Shown in pieces: positions 8,150 through 16,682 of a stretch of 64,000 nt of DNA. The number at the start of each line of letters is the position of its first letter. Within the stretch, counting starts at the first letter, position 1. A program made the translations under genes and the position numbers. The notes beneath the pieces were generated by a model that was given only the letters and a program-made list of their open reading frames with translations, ran no database searches and was not told the origin of the DNA. Source of the stretch: JBEVOS01 sp044226655 (GTDB taxonomy: Bacteria > Pseudomonadota > Alphaproteobacteria > Caulobacterales > Aquidulcibacteraceae); NCBI GenBank assembly GCA_044226655.1, contig JBGAGO010000006.1, positions 1 through 64,000 on the forward strand. The letters run 5' to 3'.

Positions 8150-9514
8150 GTGAATTTCAACACGCTTGAATTTCTCCTCCTGTTCCTGCCGGCGACTTTG
8201 ATTGCGTTTTACGCGGTTCCTATGGCATGGCGGCTTGGCGTGCTGGCGGCGGCCTCGCTGATCTTCTACGGCGTGTCCGGACCGATCGTGCTGCTGGCGT
8301 TTCTCTTCGCTGTCGCCTGGGGCTTTTCGACTGCCTTTCTCTTCGGCCGCTGGCCGAAAGCGTGGGCGATCGCGTTCGCGATAGCCGGGCCGGTCTTCTT
8401 TCTCGTGATGTTCAAATATCTGGGCTTCATCCTCGACACAGCCCAGGCGGATGCTTCGGCGCGCAGCTTCTTTTGGGCATTCCTGAGCGTGACGCTTCCC
8501 GCCGGCATCAGCTTCTACACGTTCGAGCTTGTTTCCTATTCGATCGACATCGCCAACAAGAAGATCGAGCGCGAGCAGAACCCCGTCCGCTTTCTGAGCT
8601 TTGCGACCTTCTTTCCGCATCTGATCGCGGGGCCGATCATGCGGTATCGCGATTTGCGCGACCAGCTGTCCGCGCTGCAAACGACAAAGCGGCTCACGCC
8701 GAACATCATCGGCGGGCTCAAATTTCTCTCTATTGGCCTTTTTGCGAAGGTGTTCTTCGCCGACGTCAGCGGAATTGGCGTCGATCACGCGCTCGGCGTC
8801 CCGCTCGCACAACGCACGGCGCTCGATCAGGTCACGCAGGTCGCGCTTTGGTCTATGCAAATCTACTACGATTTCTGGGCCTATTCGACCATGGCGATCG
8901 GCCTTGGAAGGCTGTTTTGCATCGAATTGCCGGTGAATTTCCGTGAGCCCTATCTGTCGCCCAATCCGCGCGAATTTTGGCGGCGTTGGCACGTCACTCT
9001 TTCCTATTGGCTGCGCGACTATGTCTACATCCCGCTCGGAGGAAATCGCGCTTATATGCGCAACATCCTCATCGTGTTTGCGCTCGTGGGGCTGTGGCAC
9101 GGCGCCGGCTGGAATTTCGTCGTCTGGGGTCTTTATCACGCCGCGCTTGTTCTCGCGTACCATCTCACCCGTCCGGTGTGGGATCGCATCCCGCGGGCCT
9201 TCGCGGTCGCACTGACATTCACGCTGGTGAGTTTTGGCTGGCCGCTCTTCTTTCTGAGCCTGGGCGAGTATGCGGCCTTCCTTGCGCACCTGTTTTCCGC
9301 GCCGTCCGGGCCTGGCCTTTATGGCGCGCGCGACTGGCTCTACCTTGCGCTCGTCGGCTTCGTGACGTTCGCCTTGCGGGAGAAGGACTGGCTTCACAAC
9401 GATCCGGCCAAGCCTAATGCTGTGGCGGATTCACCAATCTTCGCTGGCGCTATGATCTTCGCTGGGCTCGTCTTCATATCGCTCAGCAAGACATTTATCT
9501 ATTTCCGATTCTGA
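8150..9514 (+). CDS. MBOAT family membrane-bound O-acyltransferase, second copy
   Basis: This 454-residue polytopic membrane protein has FWRRWHVTLSYWLRDYVYIP and the catalytic-His motif LWHGAGWNFVVWGLYHA. It is about 85 residues shorter than the MBOAT at 389-2008 and clearly divergent from it, so the two are not a recent duplication. It starts a new plus-strand operon: the SGNH-like partner gene begins at the base right after its stop codon. No ACP or FkbH gene accompanies this copy, so its donor may be ordinary acyl-CoA. It probably acylates the same or a related surface polysaccharide. Confidence 0.93.
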   Translation: MNFNTLEFLLLFLPATLIAFYAVPMAWRLGVLAAASLIFYGVSGPIVLLAFLFAVAWGFSTAFLFGRWPKAWAIAFAIAGPVFFLVMFKYLGFILDTAQADASARSFFWAFLSVTLPAGISFYTFELVSYSIDIANKKIEREQNPVRFLSFATFFPHLIAGPIMRYRDLRDQLSALQTTKRLTPNIIGGLKFLSIGLFAKVFFADVSGIGVDHALGVPLAQRTALDQVTQVALWSMQIYYDFWAYSTMAIGLGRLFCIELPVNFREPYLSPNPREFWRRWHVTLSYWLRDYVYIPLGGNRAYMRNILIVFALVGLWHGAGWNFVVWGLYHAALVLAYHLTRPVWDRIPRAFAVALTFTLVSFGWPLFFLSLGEYAAFLAHLFSAPSGPGLYGARDWLYLALVGFVTFALREKDWLHNDPAKPNAVADSPIFAGAMIFAGLVFISLSKTFIYFRF

Positions 9515-10675
9515 ATGTCACAGCTGCATCGACACTGGATCTGGTATTTCGCCGCGACGATCGTCGCTCTCGCTTGCGTCGCGTTCTTCGCGGCGCTTCG
9601 TTTGCCGGGGCTGCGCGAGCCGGCGCTTAATTTCTACGCGCTGGCGCCGGACGCCTATGTTGACACCTCGGGTCTCACACGCCGTCAAAGCGGCAGCCTG
9701 AAATTGGGCTTTGCGGAAAGCTATCCTGCGCCGCTGGTTGGAGCCTATGGGAACCACATCATCAATTTCTTCGGAGCAGACGCTTTCGGCGCTTATGATC
9801 GGCCCGGTGTATTCTTCAACTACAGCTACGCGAATCTTTCGCTTCCCGAGACTCTTCGTTTTCTTCGGCATCTCGAGCTGCGGGACCGGCTTCCGTCCAA
9901 GCTCATCATCGTGGCGATCACGCCTCCGCATGCGGACAATGGGCGCTTTATCATCGATCATGGAAACGAATTGCCCGCGGACGTTTTGCTGGACAGCGCT
10001 TGGCAAAGCGGCGATCTGGCGGAAATTTCCGATGCGCTTTGGCAATCGGTCGAGTTCCGACTCCACGAAGTTTTTAATTATAACACGTTGGTCCTCGGGC
10101 TTTTGCGCGACGTGAAGGAAGCCAGGATCACCGGCCCATTCGCCTGTCGCCAGGGCCGCACCAGCGCGCAGCCCGGATGGACGGCTGCTTTGCCGGCCCC
10201 GTTACGGAAGATTCTGCAGCCCAGCCCAGATCCGTGCGATCGAGCTTCATGGGAATGGACCTTGCGCCGTGACGGGGCGACGAATCTTCCGAACGAAGCC
10301 ACGATTGTGCGCGACGAGGACGGCGTGGGCGCCGCCGATCGCGGCCTGCGGGCCGGAGATGAGGTCAAGATCGTTCGTCTGCTGCGCGCGATCGACGCCG
10401 TCGGAAGGCGGCGCGGCGCGCGGGTCGTGTTCCTTGTGCCGCCCGTCTACGAATCCGATCGAAGCGGAAGCGTCGTCAACCAGGTATTCAGCCGCGCGAT
10501 GCACATGGCGCCGGATTTGACGATCATCGATGACCGCGGATTGCGCAATGACCGCGCGCTGTTCGTCGACTATCGGCACGCGAACGGCGCCTATTTTCGC
10601 CAATTAGCGCAGAGATTGGCGCAGCGAGGGCTTTGGAGCGACGCCTTTGCGCAGGAGGCGTCGCCGCGCCGCTGA
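9515..10675 (+). CDS. membrane-anchored SGNH-like partner protein with no block-I serine
   Basis: This 386-residue protein has an N-terminal transmembrane helix (about 10-30) and a periplasmic domain. Its ATG directly follows the MBOAT stop codon, which implies coupled translation. The C-terminal part has VFLVPPVYES and FVDYRHANGAYF, with Asp352 and His355 matching the SGNH DxxH pair. Where the family has a Gly-Asp/Asn-Ser block, this protein reads AYGNHIIN (Gly79-Asn80-His81), so the nucleophilic Ser appears to be absent. It is probably the periplasmic partner of the MBOAT enzyme, like AlgX or AlgJ. It may be catalytically altered or a binding subunit. Homology beyond the motifs cannot be checked here. 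Confidence 0.6.
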   Translation: MSQLHRHWIWYFAATIVALACVAFFAALRLPGLREPALNFYALAPDAYVDTSGLTRRQSGSLKLGFAESYPAPLVGAYGNHIINFFGADAFGAYDRPGVFFNYSYANLSLPETLRFLRHLELRDRLPSKLIIVAITPPHADNGRFIIDHGNELPADVLLDSAWQSGDLAEISDALWQSVEFRLHEVFNYNTLVLGLLRDVKEARITGPFACRQGRTSAQPGWTAALPAPLRKILQPSPDPCDRASWEWTLRRDGATNLPNEATIVRDEDGVGAADRGLRAGDEVKIVRLLRAIDAVGRRRGARVVFLVPPVYESDRSGSVVNQVFSRAMHMAPDLTIIDDRGLRNDRALFVDYRHANGAYFRQLAQRLAQRGLWSDAFAQEASPRR

Positions 10676-10731
10676 ACGGTTTGCCCGTCGGCGCCGGCGA
10701 GGGATTTGCAGAAGCGTCGCGCTTGACCTAA

Positions 10732-11967
10732 GTGTGCGGCGCGCGCGGGCCGATCGGATTGGACATGTTGGGGAACGTGGCGGCCACGGCGAAACCGCGC
10801 CGGCTGATGACGGGGCGCTATTTGGCCCGCAACCCCGCCGTCGTTTCAGCCATGGCTCTGATGGATGTGGCGAGCGCCGCATTCTCGGCGCGCGAAGCTC
10901 CCCTCCCGACCGACCGGCAATTGAACGTTCTCGTGAGCGATTTGGCGCATCTTGGCGATGTTGTCGCGCTGTCGCCCGTGCTGGCGAGCCTGCGCGCTTC
11001 GCCGCGCGTCGGACGCATCGGACTTCTTGTCGGCTCTTGGAGCAGGGTTGTCGCCGACGCTGCGGACCTGGCCGACGACGTCTTTGTGTTCGATCATGCT
11101 TTGTTGAACCGCGGCAAAAAACGCTTTGCGGCGCATTTCGCCTCGCGCTTTCGCGCGGTGCGAGAGATACGCGAAGCGCGATACGACGTGGCCGTCGACG
11201 CGTACCCTTATTTGGGGAACGCATCGGGCTTGTTGTGGCAGGCGGCGATCCCGACGCGAATTGGCTTCAAGAGCGGCGGGGCGAGCGGATTTTACACGCT
11301 GCGCGTCGGGTTCGATCCAAAGGAGCCATTGCTGACAAATCAGGCGCGGCTCATCGCGCCGATTGTCGGCCCGTCAGAGGGTCTCAAAGCGCAGCTCCCG
11401 GGATTTCGTACCGACGAAAAAGTGCGCGCACGCGTGGTCGCCCTCGGACGGTTTGTCGTGCTGCATGTGGGGCCGGGCGCCGCCCATAAGGATTGGGTGG
11501 CGTCCCATTGGCTCGCGCTGGCGCGGCGTTTGGAGCAGGCGGGTTTTCGGCTCGCCTATACGGGTGGGCAGGGCGACGTCGAGCATGGGGCCGCGATAAG
11601 GTCCGCAGCGCCTGGCGAGGATTTCGTGGGCAAGCTTGATTTCTCCGGCTTCGCGACCGTTCTGCGCGAGGCGGCGGGCGTGGTGACAATCGACACAGTC
11701 ACGGGCCACCTTGCGGCCTGCTTCGAAACGCCTACCGCCGTTATCTATCCCGGCATTGCCCCGCCGTCCTTTTGGCGACCGGCGCAGCCCTTCGTTCGCC
11801 TCGTCACTGAATGGACGCCGTGCGCCCCGTGCCAGAGGACGCGTGGTTGCGCGGAAATGACATGCTTAAGGTCGGTTCAGTCCGAGACAGTTTTCGCGGC
11901 GTTGAGCCGCGCCATGGAAGAAAAGGCCGCGACAATTCAACTTTATCGTGGCCAGGGAATTGAATAG
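10732..11967 (+). CDS. glycosyltransferase family 9 (heptosyltransferase-like)
   Basis: The frame gives 411 residues from a GTG at 10732; ATG at 10765 is an equally plausible start, because the first 20-30 residues look non-conserved. The N-terminal domain opens with LNVLVSDLAHLGDVVALSPV, the GT9 acceptor-side motif. The C-terminal domain has VVLHVGPGAAHKDWVASHWL and ITIDTVTGHLAACF-like residues that form the nucleotide-sugar pocket. The tail CAPCQRTRGCAEMTCL has four Cys, seen in many GT9 proteins. GT9 enzymes transfer heptose or similar sugars to lipopolysaccharide or capsule. The gene lies between the acylation pair and the sugar epimerase gene on the same strand. Confidence 0.85.
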   Translation: MCGARGPIGLDMLGNVAATAKPRRLMTGRYLARNPAVVSAMALMDVASAAFSAREAPLPTDRQLNVLVSDLAHLGDVVALSPVLASLRASPRVGRIGLLVGSWSRVVADAADLADDVFVFDHALLNRGKKRFAAHFASRFRAVREIREARYDVAVDAYPYLGNASGLLWQAAIPTRIGFKSGGASGFYTLRVGFDPKEPLLTNQARLIAPIVGPSEGLKAQLPGFRTDEKVRARVVALGRFVVLHVGPGAAHKDWVASHWLALARRLEQAGFRLAYTGGQGDVEHGAAIRSAAPGEDFVGKLDFSGFATVLREAAGVVTIDTVTGHLAACFETPTAVIYPGIAPPSFWRPAQPFVRLVTEWTPCAPCQRTRGCAEMTCLRSVQSETVFAALSRAMEEKAATIQLYRGQGIE

Positions 11968-12039
11968 CCTTACGAAATGGCGTGCATCAAAGGCTGAGAG
12001 CCGGCGCGCTATGGAACGGCGGCTTGTGGGGGCGGCGAG

Positions 12040-13083
12040 ATGAAGGTTCTACTGACAGGTCAACGCGGCTACATTGGCTCCGTGATGACGCCGATGCTGC
12101 AGGCGGCGGGGCACGAAGTCACGGGCCTCGATGTCGATCTCTATCAGCGCTGCACTTATGAGCAGGCGGGGCCCATGCCGAGCGCGCCGATCATCCTCAA
12201 GGATGTGCGCGACCTTGCGGCTGCCGATCTCGAAGGCTTCGACGCTGTCATCCATCTCGCGGCGCTCTCGAACGATCCGTTAAGCGATCTCAATCCGGAC
12301 CTGACCTACGCGATTAATCATCGCGGCAGCGTGCGCCTTGCCGAACTCGCCAAGAAGGCGGGCGTGCAACGTTTCCTGTTCGCCTCTTCCTGTAGCAATT
12401 ACGGCAAGGCGGGCGAGGCGATGGTTGACGAAACAGCGCCGCTCAATCCGGTTACGGCCTATGGCCAATCGAAGGTCTGGTCTGAACGGGACATCGCCCC
12501 GCTCGCGGACAAGGATTTCTGCCCCGTGTTCCTGCGGCCCGCGACGGCGTACGGAGTTTCGCCGCGCCTGCGCTTCGATATCGTGCTGAACAACCTCGTC
12601 GCTTGGGCGGTGACCAAGGGCCTTATCTATCTCAAGTCCGACGGTTCGCCCTGGCGGCCGATCGTTCACATCGAAGACATATCGCGCGCGTTCATCGCTG
12701 CGCTCGAGGCGCCGCGGGACGCCGTCTACAACGAAGCCTTTAATGTCGGCCGCACCGACAACAATTACCGCATCCGCGACATCGCGGAGATTGTCGCTGA
12801 GGTCGTGCCCGATTGCCGGATCGAGTTCGCGCCGGACGCGAGCCCGGATACGCGGTCTTATCGCGTCACCTTCGAAAAGATCGCCACGCGCTTGCCTGCC
12901 TTCAAACCGCAATGGGATGCGCGCAAAGGCGCCGAGCAGCTCTACAAGGCTTACGTGGCCTCCGCCGTCACGCACGCGGAATTCGAAGGTCCGCGCTACA
13001 ACCGGATCGCCCACATCCGCATGCTGATGAGCGAAGGACTGCTGAACAGCGAATTGCGGTTGACACAGGGCGTTCCGGCTTGA
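12040..13083 (+). CDS. NAD-dependent epimerase/dehydratase (extended SDR)
   Basis: This 347-residue extended short-chain dehydrogenase has the Rossmann motif TGQRGYIGS at its N-terminus, the AALSNDP motif, the active-site SSCSNYG and the catalytic YGQSK (Tyr and Lys of YxxxK). It is of the nucleotide-sugar-modifying type. VHIEDISRAF is the usual C-terminal signature. These enzymes epimerise, dehydrate or reduce NDP-sugars in the cytoplasm. With the RfbF-like nucleotidyltransferase and RfbC-like epimerase a few kilobases downstream, it probably helps make an unusual sugar for the polysaccharide. The exact reaction cannot be read from sequence. The next gene starts 52 bases after its stop. Confidence 0.92.
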   Translation: MKVLLTGQRGYIGSVMTPMLQAAGHEVTGLDVDLYQRCTYEQAGPMPSAPIILKDVRDLAAADLEGFDAVIHLAALSNDPLSDLNPDLTYAINHRGSVRLAELAKKAGVQRFLFASSCSNYGKAGEAMVDETAPLNPVTAYGQSKVWSERDIAPLADKDFCPVFLRPATAYGVSPRLRFDIVLNNLVAWAVTKGLIYLKSDGSPWRPIVHIEDISRAFIAALEAPRDAVYNEAFNVGRTDNNYRIRDIAEIVAEVVPDCRIEFAPDASPDTRSYRVTFEKIATRLPAFKPQWDARKGAEQLYKAYVASAVTHAEFEGPRYNRIAHIRMLMSEGLLNSELRLTQGVPA

Positions 13084-13135
13084 TCGCTGGCAGCAACGCC
13101 TGTTGTCGCGGGCGAACCAAGACGGAGAACTGCGA

Positions 13136-14194
13136 ATGAGCGTGTGCGCCGGTGACTGGGTCGTCGTTCGCAGCAAGGAGGAAATACTCGCGACGCTCGA
13201 TGCCGATGGCCGTTTGGAAAATATGCCATTCCAGCCGCAGATGTTCGAATATTGCGGCAAGCGTTTCCGTGTCCACCAACGCGCGCACAAGACTTGCGAT
13301 ACGGTCAACCTGACCGGCGGCCGGTGGCTGAAGGGCGGCGTTCATCTGGAAGGTCTGCGGTGCGATGGCGCGGCTTATGGTGGATGCCAAGCCGCATGTC
13401 TGCTGTTCTGGAAGGAAGCGTGGCTCAAGCGCGACGGCGATGAGACAGCGCCGGCTGGCCCGCCCGGTTGCAGCGAAGAAGACGTGGCGCGAGCCACACG
13501 CCTGGGCGCTGCGATGGATGCCGATACGGTTTATACGTGCCAGGCGACGCTCTTGCCTCAATATACCCAGCCGCTTCCCTGGTGGGACCCGCGCCAATAC
13601 GTCGAAGATCTGACATCCAAGAACGTCACGCCCGTTCGTGTGATTCAGGACACTGGATTTGCGATCTTCACCTTCTTTACGCGTGCGCATAAGCCGAAAT
13701 GGGGCGCTCCGTTTCGGTGGCTCTACGATTCATTTCAGAAGCTTTGGGGCGGCGCGCCGTTTCCGCGGCGCATCGGCCTTCTGGCCGACGGCAAGCAGGC
13801 GCCGCTCGTCAAACTGAACCTGGAGCCTGGGGAATGGGTGCGCGTGCGCAGCTATGAGGAAATCCAGGCGACAATTGACGTCCACAAGAAGAACCGTGGG
13901 CTCTTCTTCGACCAGGAACTCGTGCCTTATTGCGGAGGCGTCTATCGTGTCCGGGCGAGAGTGGGGAACTTCATCGACGAAAAGACTGGCAAGATGACCC
14001 GTCTCAAGACGCCCGCGGTCATTCTCGAAGACGTGTGGTGCCGCTCGCACTACAGCGACCGCCGTGTGTTTTGTCCGCGGTCAATCTATTCGTGGTGGCG
14101 CGAGGCATGGCTCGAACGGGTAGAGGCGCCGGCGCAGGCTTCGGCCGACGGCGCGGGCGAGGCTGGACGCCCCTTGCCGCAAGACGCAGTCTAA
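13136..14194 (+). CDS. unknown protein made of two Cys-containing repeats
   Basis: The ATG at 13136, preceded by GGAGAA, gives 352 residues. I do not recognise the family. The protein is an internal duplication: residues 6-99 and about 232-327 share G-[DE]-W-V-x-V-R-S-x-E-E-I-x-A-T near the start, a central YCG-x-x-[FY]-R-V, and a C-terminal W-[KR]-E-A-W-L-[KR]-R. Repeat 1 has Cys in YCGK, TCDT, LRCDG and GGCQAAC; repeat 2 keeps YCGG, VWCRS and VFCPR. The spaced Cys pairs could bind metal or form disulfides. There is no signal peptide or membrane helix, so it is probably cytoplasmic. It sits between the epimerase and the flippase fusion, so a role in sugar synthesis or assembly is likely but unproven. 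Confidence 0.85.
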   Translation: MSVCAGDWVVVRSKEEILATLDADGRLENMPFQPQMFEYCGKRFRVHQRAHKTCDTVNLTGGRWLKGGVHLEGLRCDGAAYGGCQAACLLFWKEAWLKRDGDETAPAGPPGCSEEDVARATRLGAAMDADTVYTCQATLLPQYTQPLPWWDPRQYVEDLTSKNVTPVRVIQDTGFAIFTFFTRAHKPKWGAPFRWLYDSFQKLWGGAPFPRRIGLLADGKQAPLVKLNLEPGEWVRVRSYEEIQATIDVHKKNRGLFFDQELVPYCGGVYRVRARVGNFIDEKTGKMTRLKTPAVILEDVWCRSHYSDRRVFCPRSIYSWWREAWLERVEAPAQASADGAGEAGRPLPQDAV

Positions 14195-14234
14195 AACACC
14201 CCTGACGGCTCGGGGGAAAGCCGGAAAGAGGGTG

Positions 14235-16682
14235 ATGGAAAATCTGAGGCAAAGAGCGGTGCGAAGCGGACTCGCACGGCTGATAGGCCAGGCGATCTCG
14301 TTGGCGCTGAAGCTGCTCGCGCTCGTCGTGTTGGCGCGTTTGTTGAGCCCTTCCGATTTCGGCATCGCCGCGATGGTCACGGTCATCACCGGCGTCTTGG
14401 ATATCTTCAATTCGTCCGGAATTTCCTCGGCGACGATCCAGGCCGCCAATGTGACGCACGCCCAGATCTCGCGCATGTTCTGGATCAACGTCCTGGTATC
14501 GAGCGCGCTGGCGGCTGTTTGCGTGTTCAGTGCGCCGATACAGGCCTCCTTCTATCACGAGCCGCGGCTCATCCCGGTCGCCGTCGGCCTGGGATTGGGA
14601 TTTGTCATCGCTGGCTTCGCCCTGCCGCATGCCGCGATCCTGCAGCGCAATCTGCGCTTCGTGACCCTGACCACAATCGAATCAGGATCGGCGCTGGCGA
14701 GCACGCTTCTCCAAATCTACGCCGCAGCGACCGGATGGGGCTACATGTCCTTCGTCGTCGGCGCGCTGTCCTACAATTTGCTGTGGGCTGTCGCCGCGGC
14801 CGCGGCGACACGGTTCATTCCAGACCCGCCGTGGAAGCGGGCCGAGGTCGGATCGATGCTGCGTTTCGGCAGCGTCGTCACGCTCAACACGCTCATCGTC
14901 TACATCGGATACAATATCGAAAAAGTGCTGCTCGGACGCACCTGGGGCGCCGATGCGCTTGGCCAATACGGGCGCGCCTATTCGCTGACCAACATGCCGG
15001 CGGCGAGCCTGAACGCCGCTTTTGTCGGCGTTTCCCTTTCGGCGCTGTCGCGCCTTCAGCACGATCTCGATCGTCTGAAATCATATTTCCTGACGGGCTA
15101 CGGGCTCTTGATGTCGATCACGGCTCCACTGACGCTGCTCTGCTGGATCTACGCTGAGGACATCGTCGCCGTCGCGCTCGGGCCGAAATGGGCGGCCTCG
15201 GCGGAGGTGTTTCGTCTTCTTTCGCCCACCGTTCTGACCCTCGGTATCATCAATCCGCTTTCGCCCCTGATGCTCGCGCGCGGGCAGCAGCGCCGAAGCC
15301 TGGCGCTGGCGTGCATCATCGCGCCCCTGGTCCTGATCGCCGTCTTCATAGGTCTTCCCTATGGTCCGACGGGCGTGGCGACGGCCTATTCGACGGCCAT
15401 GATCCTTTGGTGCGCGCCCCATGTGATCTTGGTCCTGCGCGGCACGAACATCTCGCCGCTCGATCTTGTGCGGGCGGTGATGAAGCCGGCGATGGCGTCA
15501 ATACCTGCGGGCATCGCCGCTTGGGCGGCGCTGCGATTCGTTCCGCTTCACAACTCGCTGCTCCAGATCACGCTGGGCGTGCTCGTCATGGGGGCGGTGT
15601 ACTGTTACGTTCTGCTCATCGTTCTGAAGGAAAGGCAGCTCTACGTCGATCTGGTGCGCGGTTTGCTCGACCGGCGCGGCGGCAGCGGCGGCGAAACCCT
15701 GAACGCTGTTGCGGCGCCTGCGTCGCCAGCAGCGTCTCGGCCTCCGCGCGTGGATGTCGTCATTCCGTCCTATCAATACGGCAGATATCTTCGCGAGTGT
15801 GTCGCAAGCGTCCTCAGCCAGGATGGCTGCGCGGTTCGCGTGCTCATCATCGACAACGCATCGACCGACGACAGTGCGGAGGTCGCCCGCGCGCTGGCGG
15901 CCGCAGACCCGCGTGTCGAGGCCAGGATCCGCGCTAAAAATATGGGGCCGCACGCGTCCTACAATGAGGGCGTGGATTGGGCGTCCGGCGACTATTTCAT
16001 GGTCCTTTGCGCAGATGATTGGCTGGCGCCCGGCGCGCTCGCGCGCGCCATCGGCGTGCTGGAGGGCGCGCCCGATCTGGCGTTCGCCTATGGCCGCGAG
16101 ATCGTGCAGCATGCCAGCGAGCCGATCGCGCTTCCGGAAACAAGCGAGGTCAAGAGCCGTCGTTTGAGCGCCCAGGATTTCATTCTCAAAGTGTGCCCGC
16201 CCTCCCAGGGCATCGGCGCCGGCGCGGTGCTCGTGCGTACATCCGCGCAAAAAGCGGCGGGCCACTATTCGACGCAATTGCGCTACACGTTCGACCTCGA
16301 AATGCTCATGCGGCTGTCGCTTCACGGCGGGGCGGCGGAGATGGCGGCGACGCAAGGCGTGCGGCGCACACACGAGGCGGCGCTGTCGAGCGCCTTTGTC
16401 GACAATGCGGCCACGCAAATGGCGGAGATCGAGGGCGCGTTCGACGTCTTCTTCGCCGGCGCGGGACAAAGCATGCCGGATGCGCGTGCGATCCGGGCGA
16501 AGGTGGGGCGCATCATCGCCGGCCGCTGCTATTGGGGCGGCGTGTCGCGCGTGGTTCGGGGCCGCAAGGAGGACGGCGAGCGCCTGCTGGCCATGGCGCG
16601 CAGGCTGTCGCCGATATCCGTTTGGGCGCCGCCGGTAGATTATCTCGTACGTCTGGCCGGAGCCAGGATGCTCAGGTTTTGA
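14235..16682 (+). CDS. polysaccharide flippase (Wzx-like) fused to GT2 glycosyltransferase
   Basis: The protein has about 815 residues from the ATG at 14235; a GTG one codon earlier is possible, and GGAAAGAGG lies just upstream. Residues 1-480 form a multi-helix lipopolysaccharide flippase of the MATE-like/MVF group, opening with an SGLARLIGQ helix and the LARLLSPSDFGIAAM motif. A short linker leads into a GT2 domain from about residue 505, with DVVIPSYQYGRYL, IIDNASTDDS and CADDW, where the Asp pair binds the metal and nucleotide-sugar. Flippases and GT2 enzymes are normally separate genes, so the fusion could couple sugar addition to export. No stop or frameshift interrupts the frame. The 3' end overlaps the convergent SAF-domain gene by 11 bases. 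Confidence 0.88.
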   Translation: MENLRQRAVRSGLARLIGQAISLALKLLALVVLARLLSPSDFGIAAMVTVITGVLDIFNSSGISSATIQAANVTHAQISRMFWINVLVSSALAAVCVFSAPIQASFYHEPRLIPVAVGLGLGFVIAGFALPHAAILQRNLRFVTLTTIESGSALASTLLQIYAAATGWGYMSFVVGALSYNLLWAVAAAAATRFIPDPPWKRAEVGSMLRFGSVVTLNTLIVYIGYNIEKVLLGRTWGADALGQYGRAYSLTNMPAASLNAAFVGVSLSALSRLQHDLDRLKSYFLTGYGLLMSITAPLTLLCWIYAEDIVAVALGPKWAASAEVFRLLSPTVLTLGIINPLSPLMLARGQQRRSLALACIIAPLVLIAVFIGLPYGPTGVATAYSTAMILWCAPHVILVLRGTNISPLDLVRAVMKPAMASIPAGIAAWAALRFVPLHNSLLQITLGVLVMGAVYCYVLLIVLKERQLYVDLVRGLLDRRGGSGGETLNAVAAPASPAASRPPRVDVVIPSYQYGRYLRECVASVLSQDGCAVRVLIIDNASTDDSAEVARALAAADPRVEARIRAKNMGPHASYNEGVDWASGDYFMVLCADDWLAPGALARAIGVLEGAPDLAFAYGREIVQHASEPIALPETSEVKSRRLSAQDFILKVCPPSQGIGAGAVLVRTSAQKAAGHYSTQLRYTFDLEMLMRLSLHGGAAEMAATQGVRRTHEAALSSAFVDNAATQMAEIEGAFDVFFAGAGQSMPDARAIRAKVGRIIAGRCYWGGVSRVVRGRKEDGERLLAMARRLSPISVWAPPVDYLVRLAGARMLRF

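Noticed and set aside
7997..9397. Minus-strand 466-codon open frame opposite the second MBOAT gene
   Set aside because: Charged, low-complexity shadow sequence; the plus-strand MBOAT signature is unambiguous.
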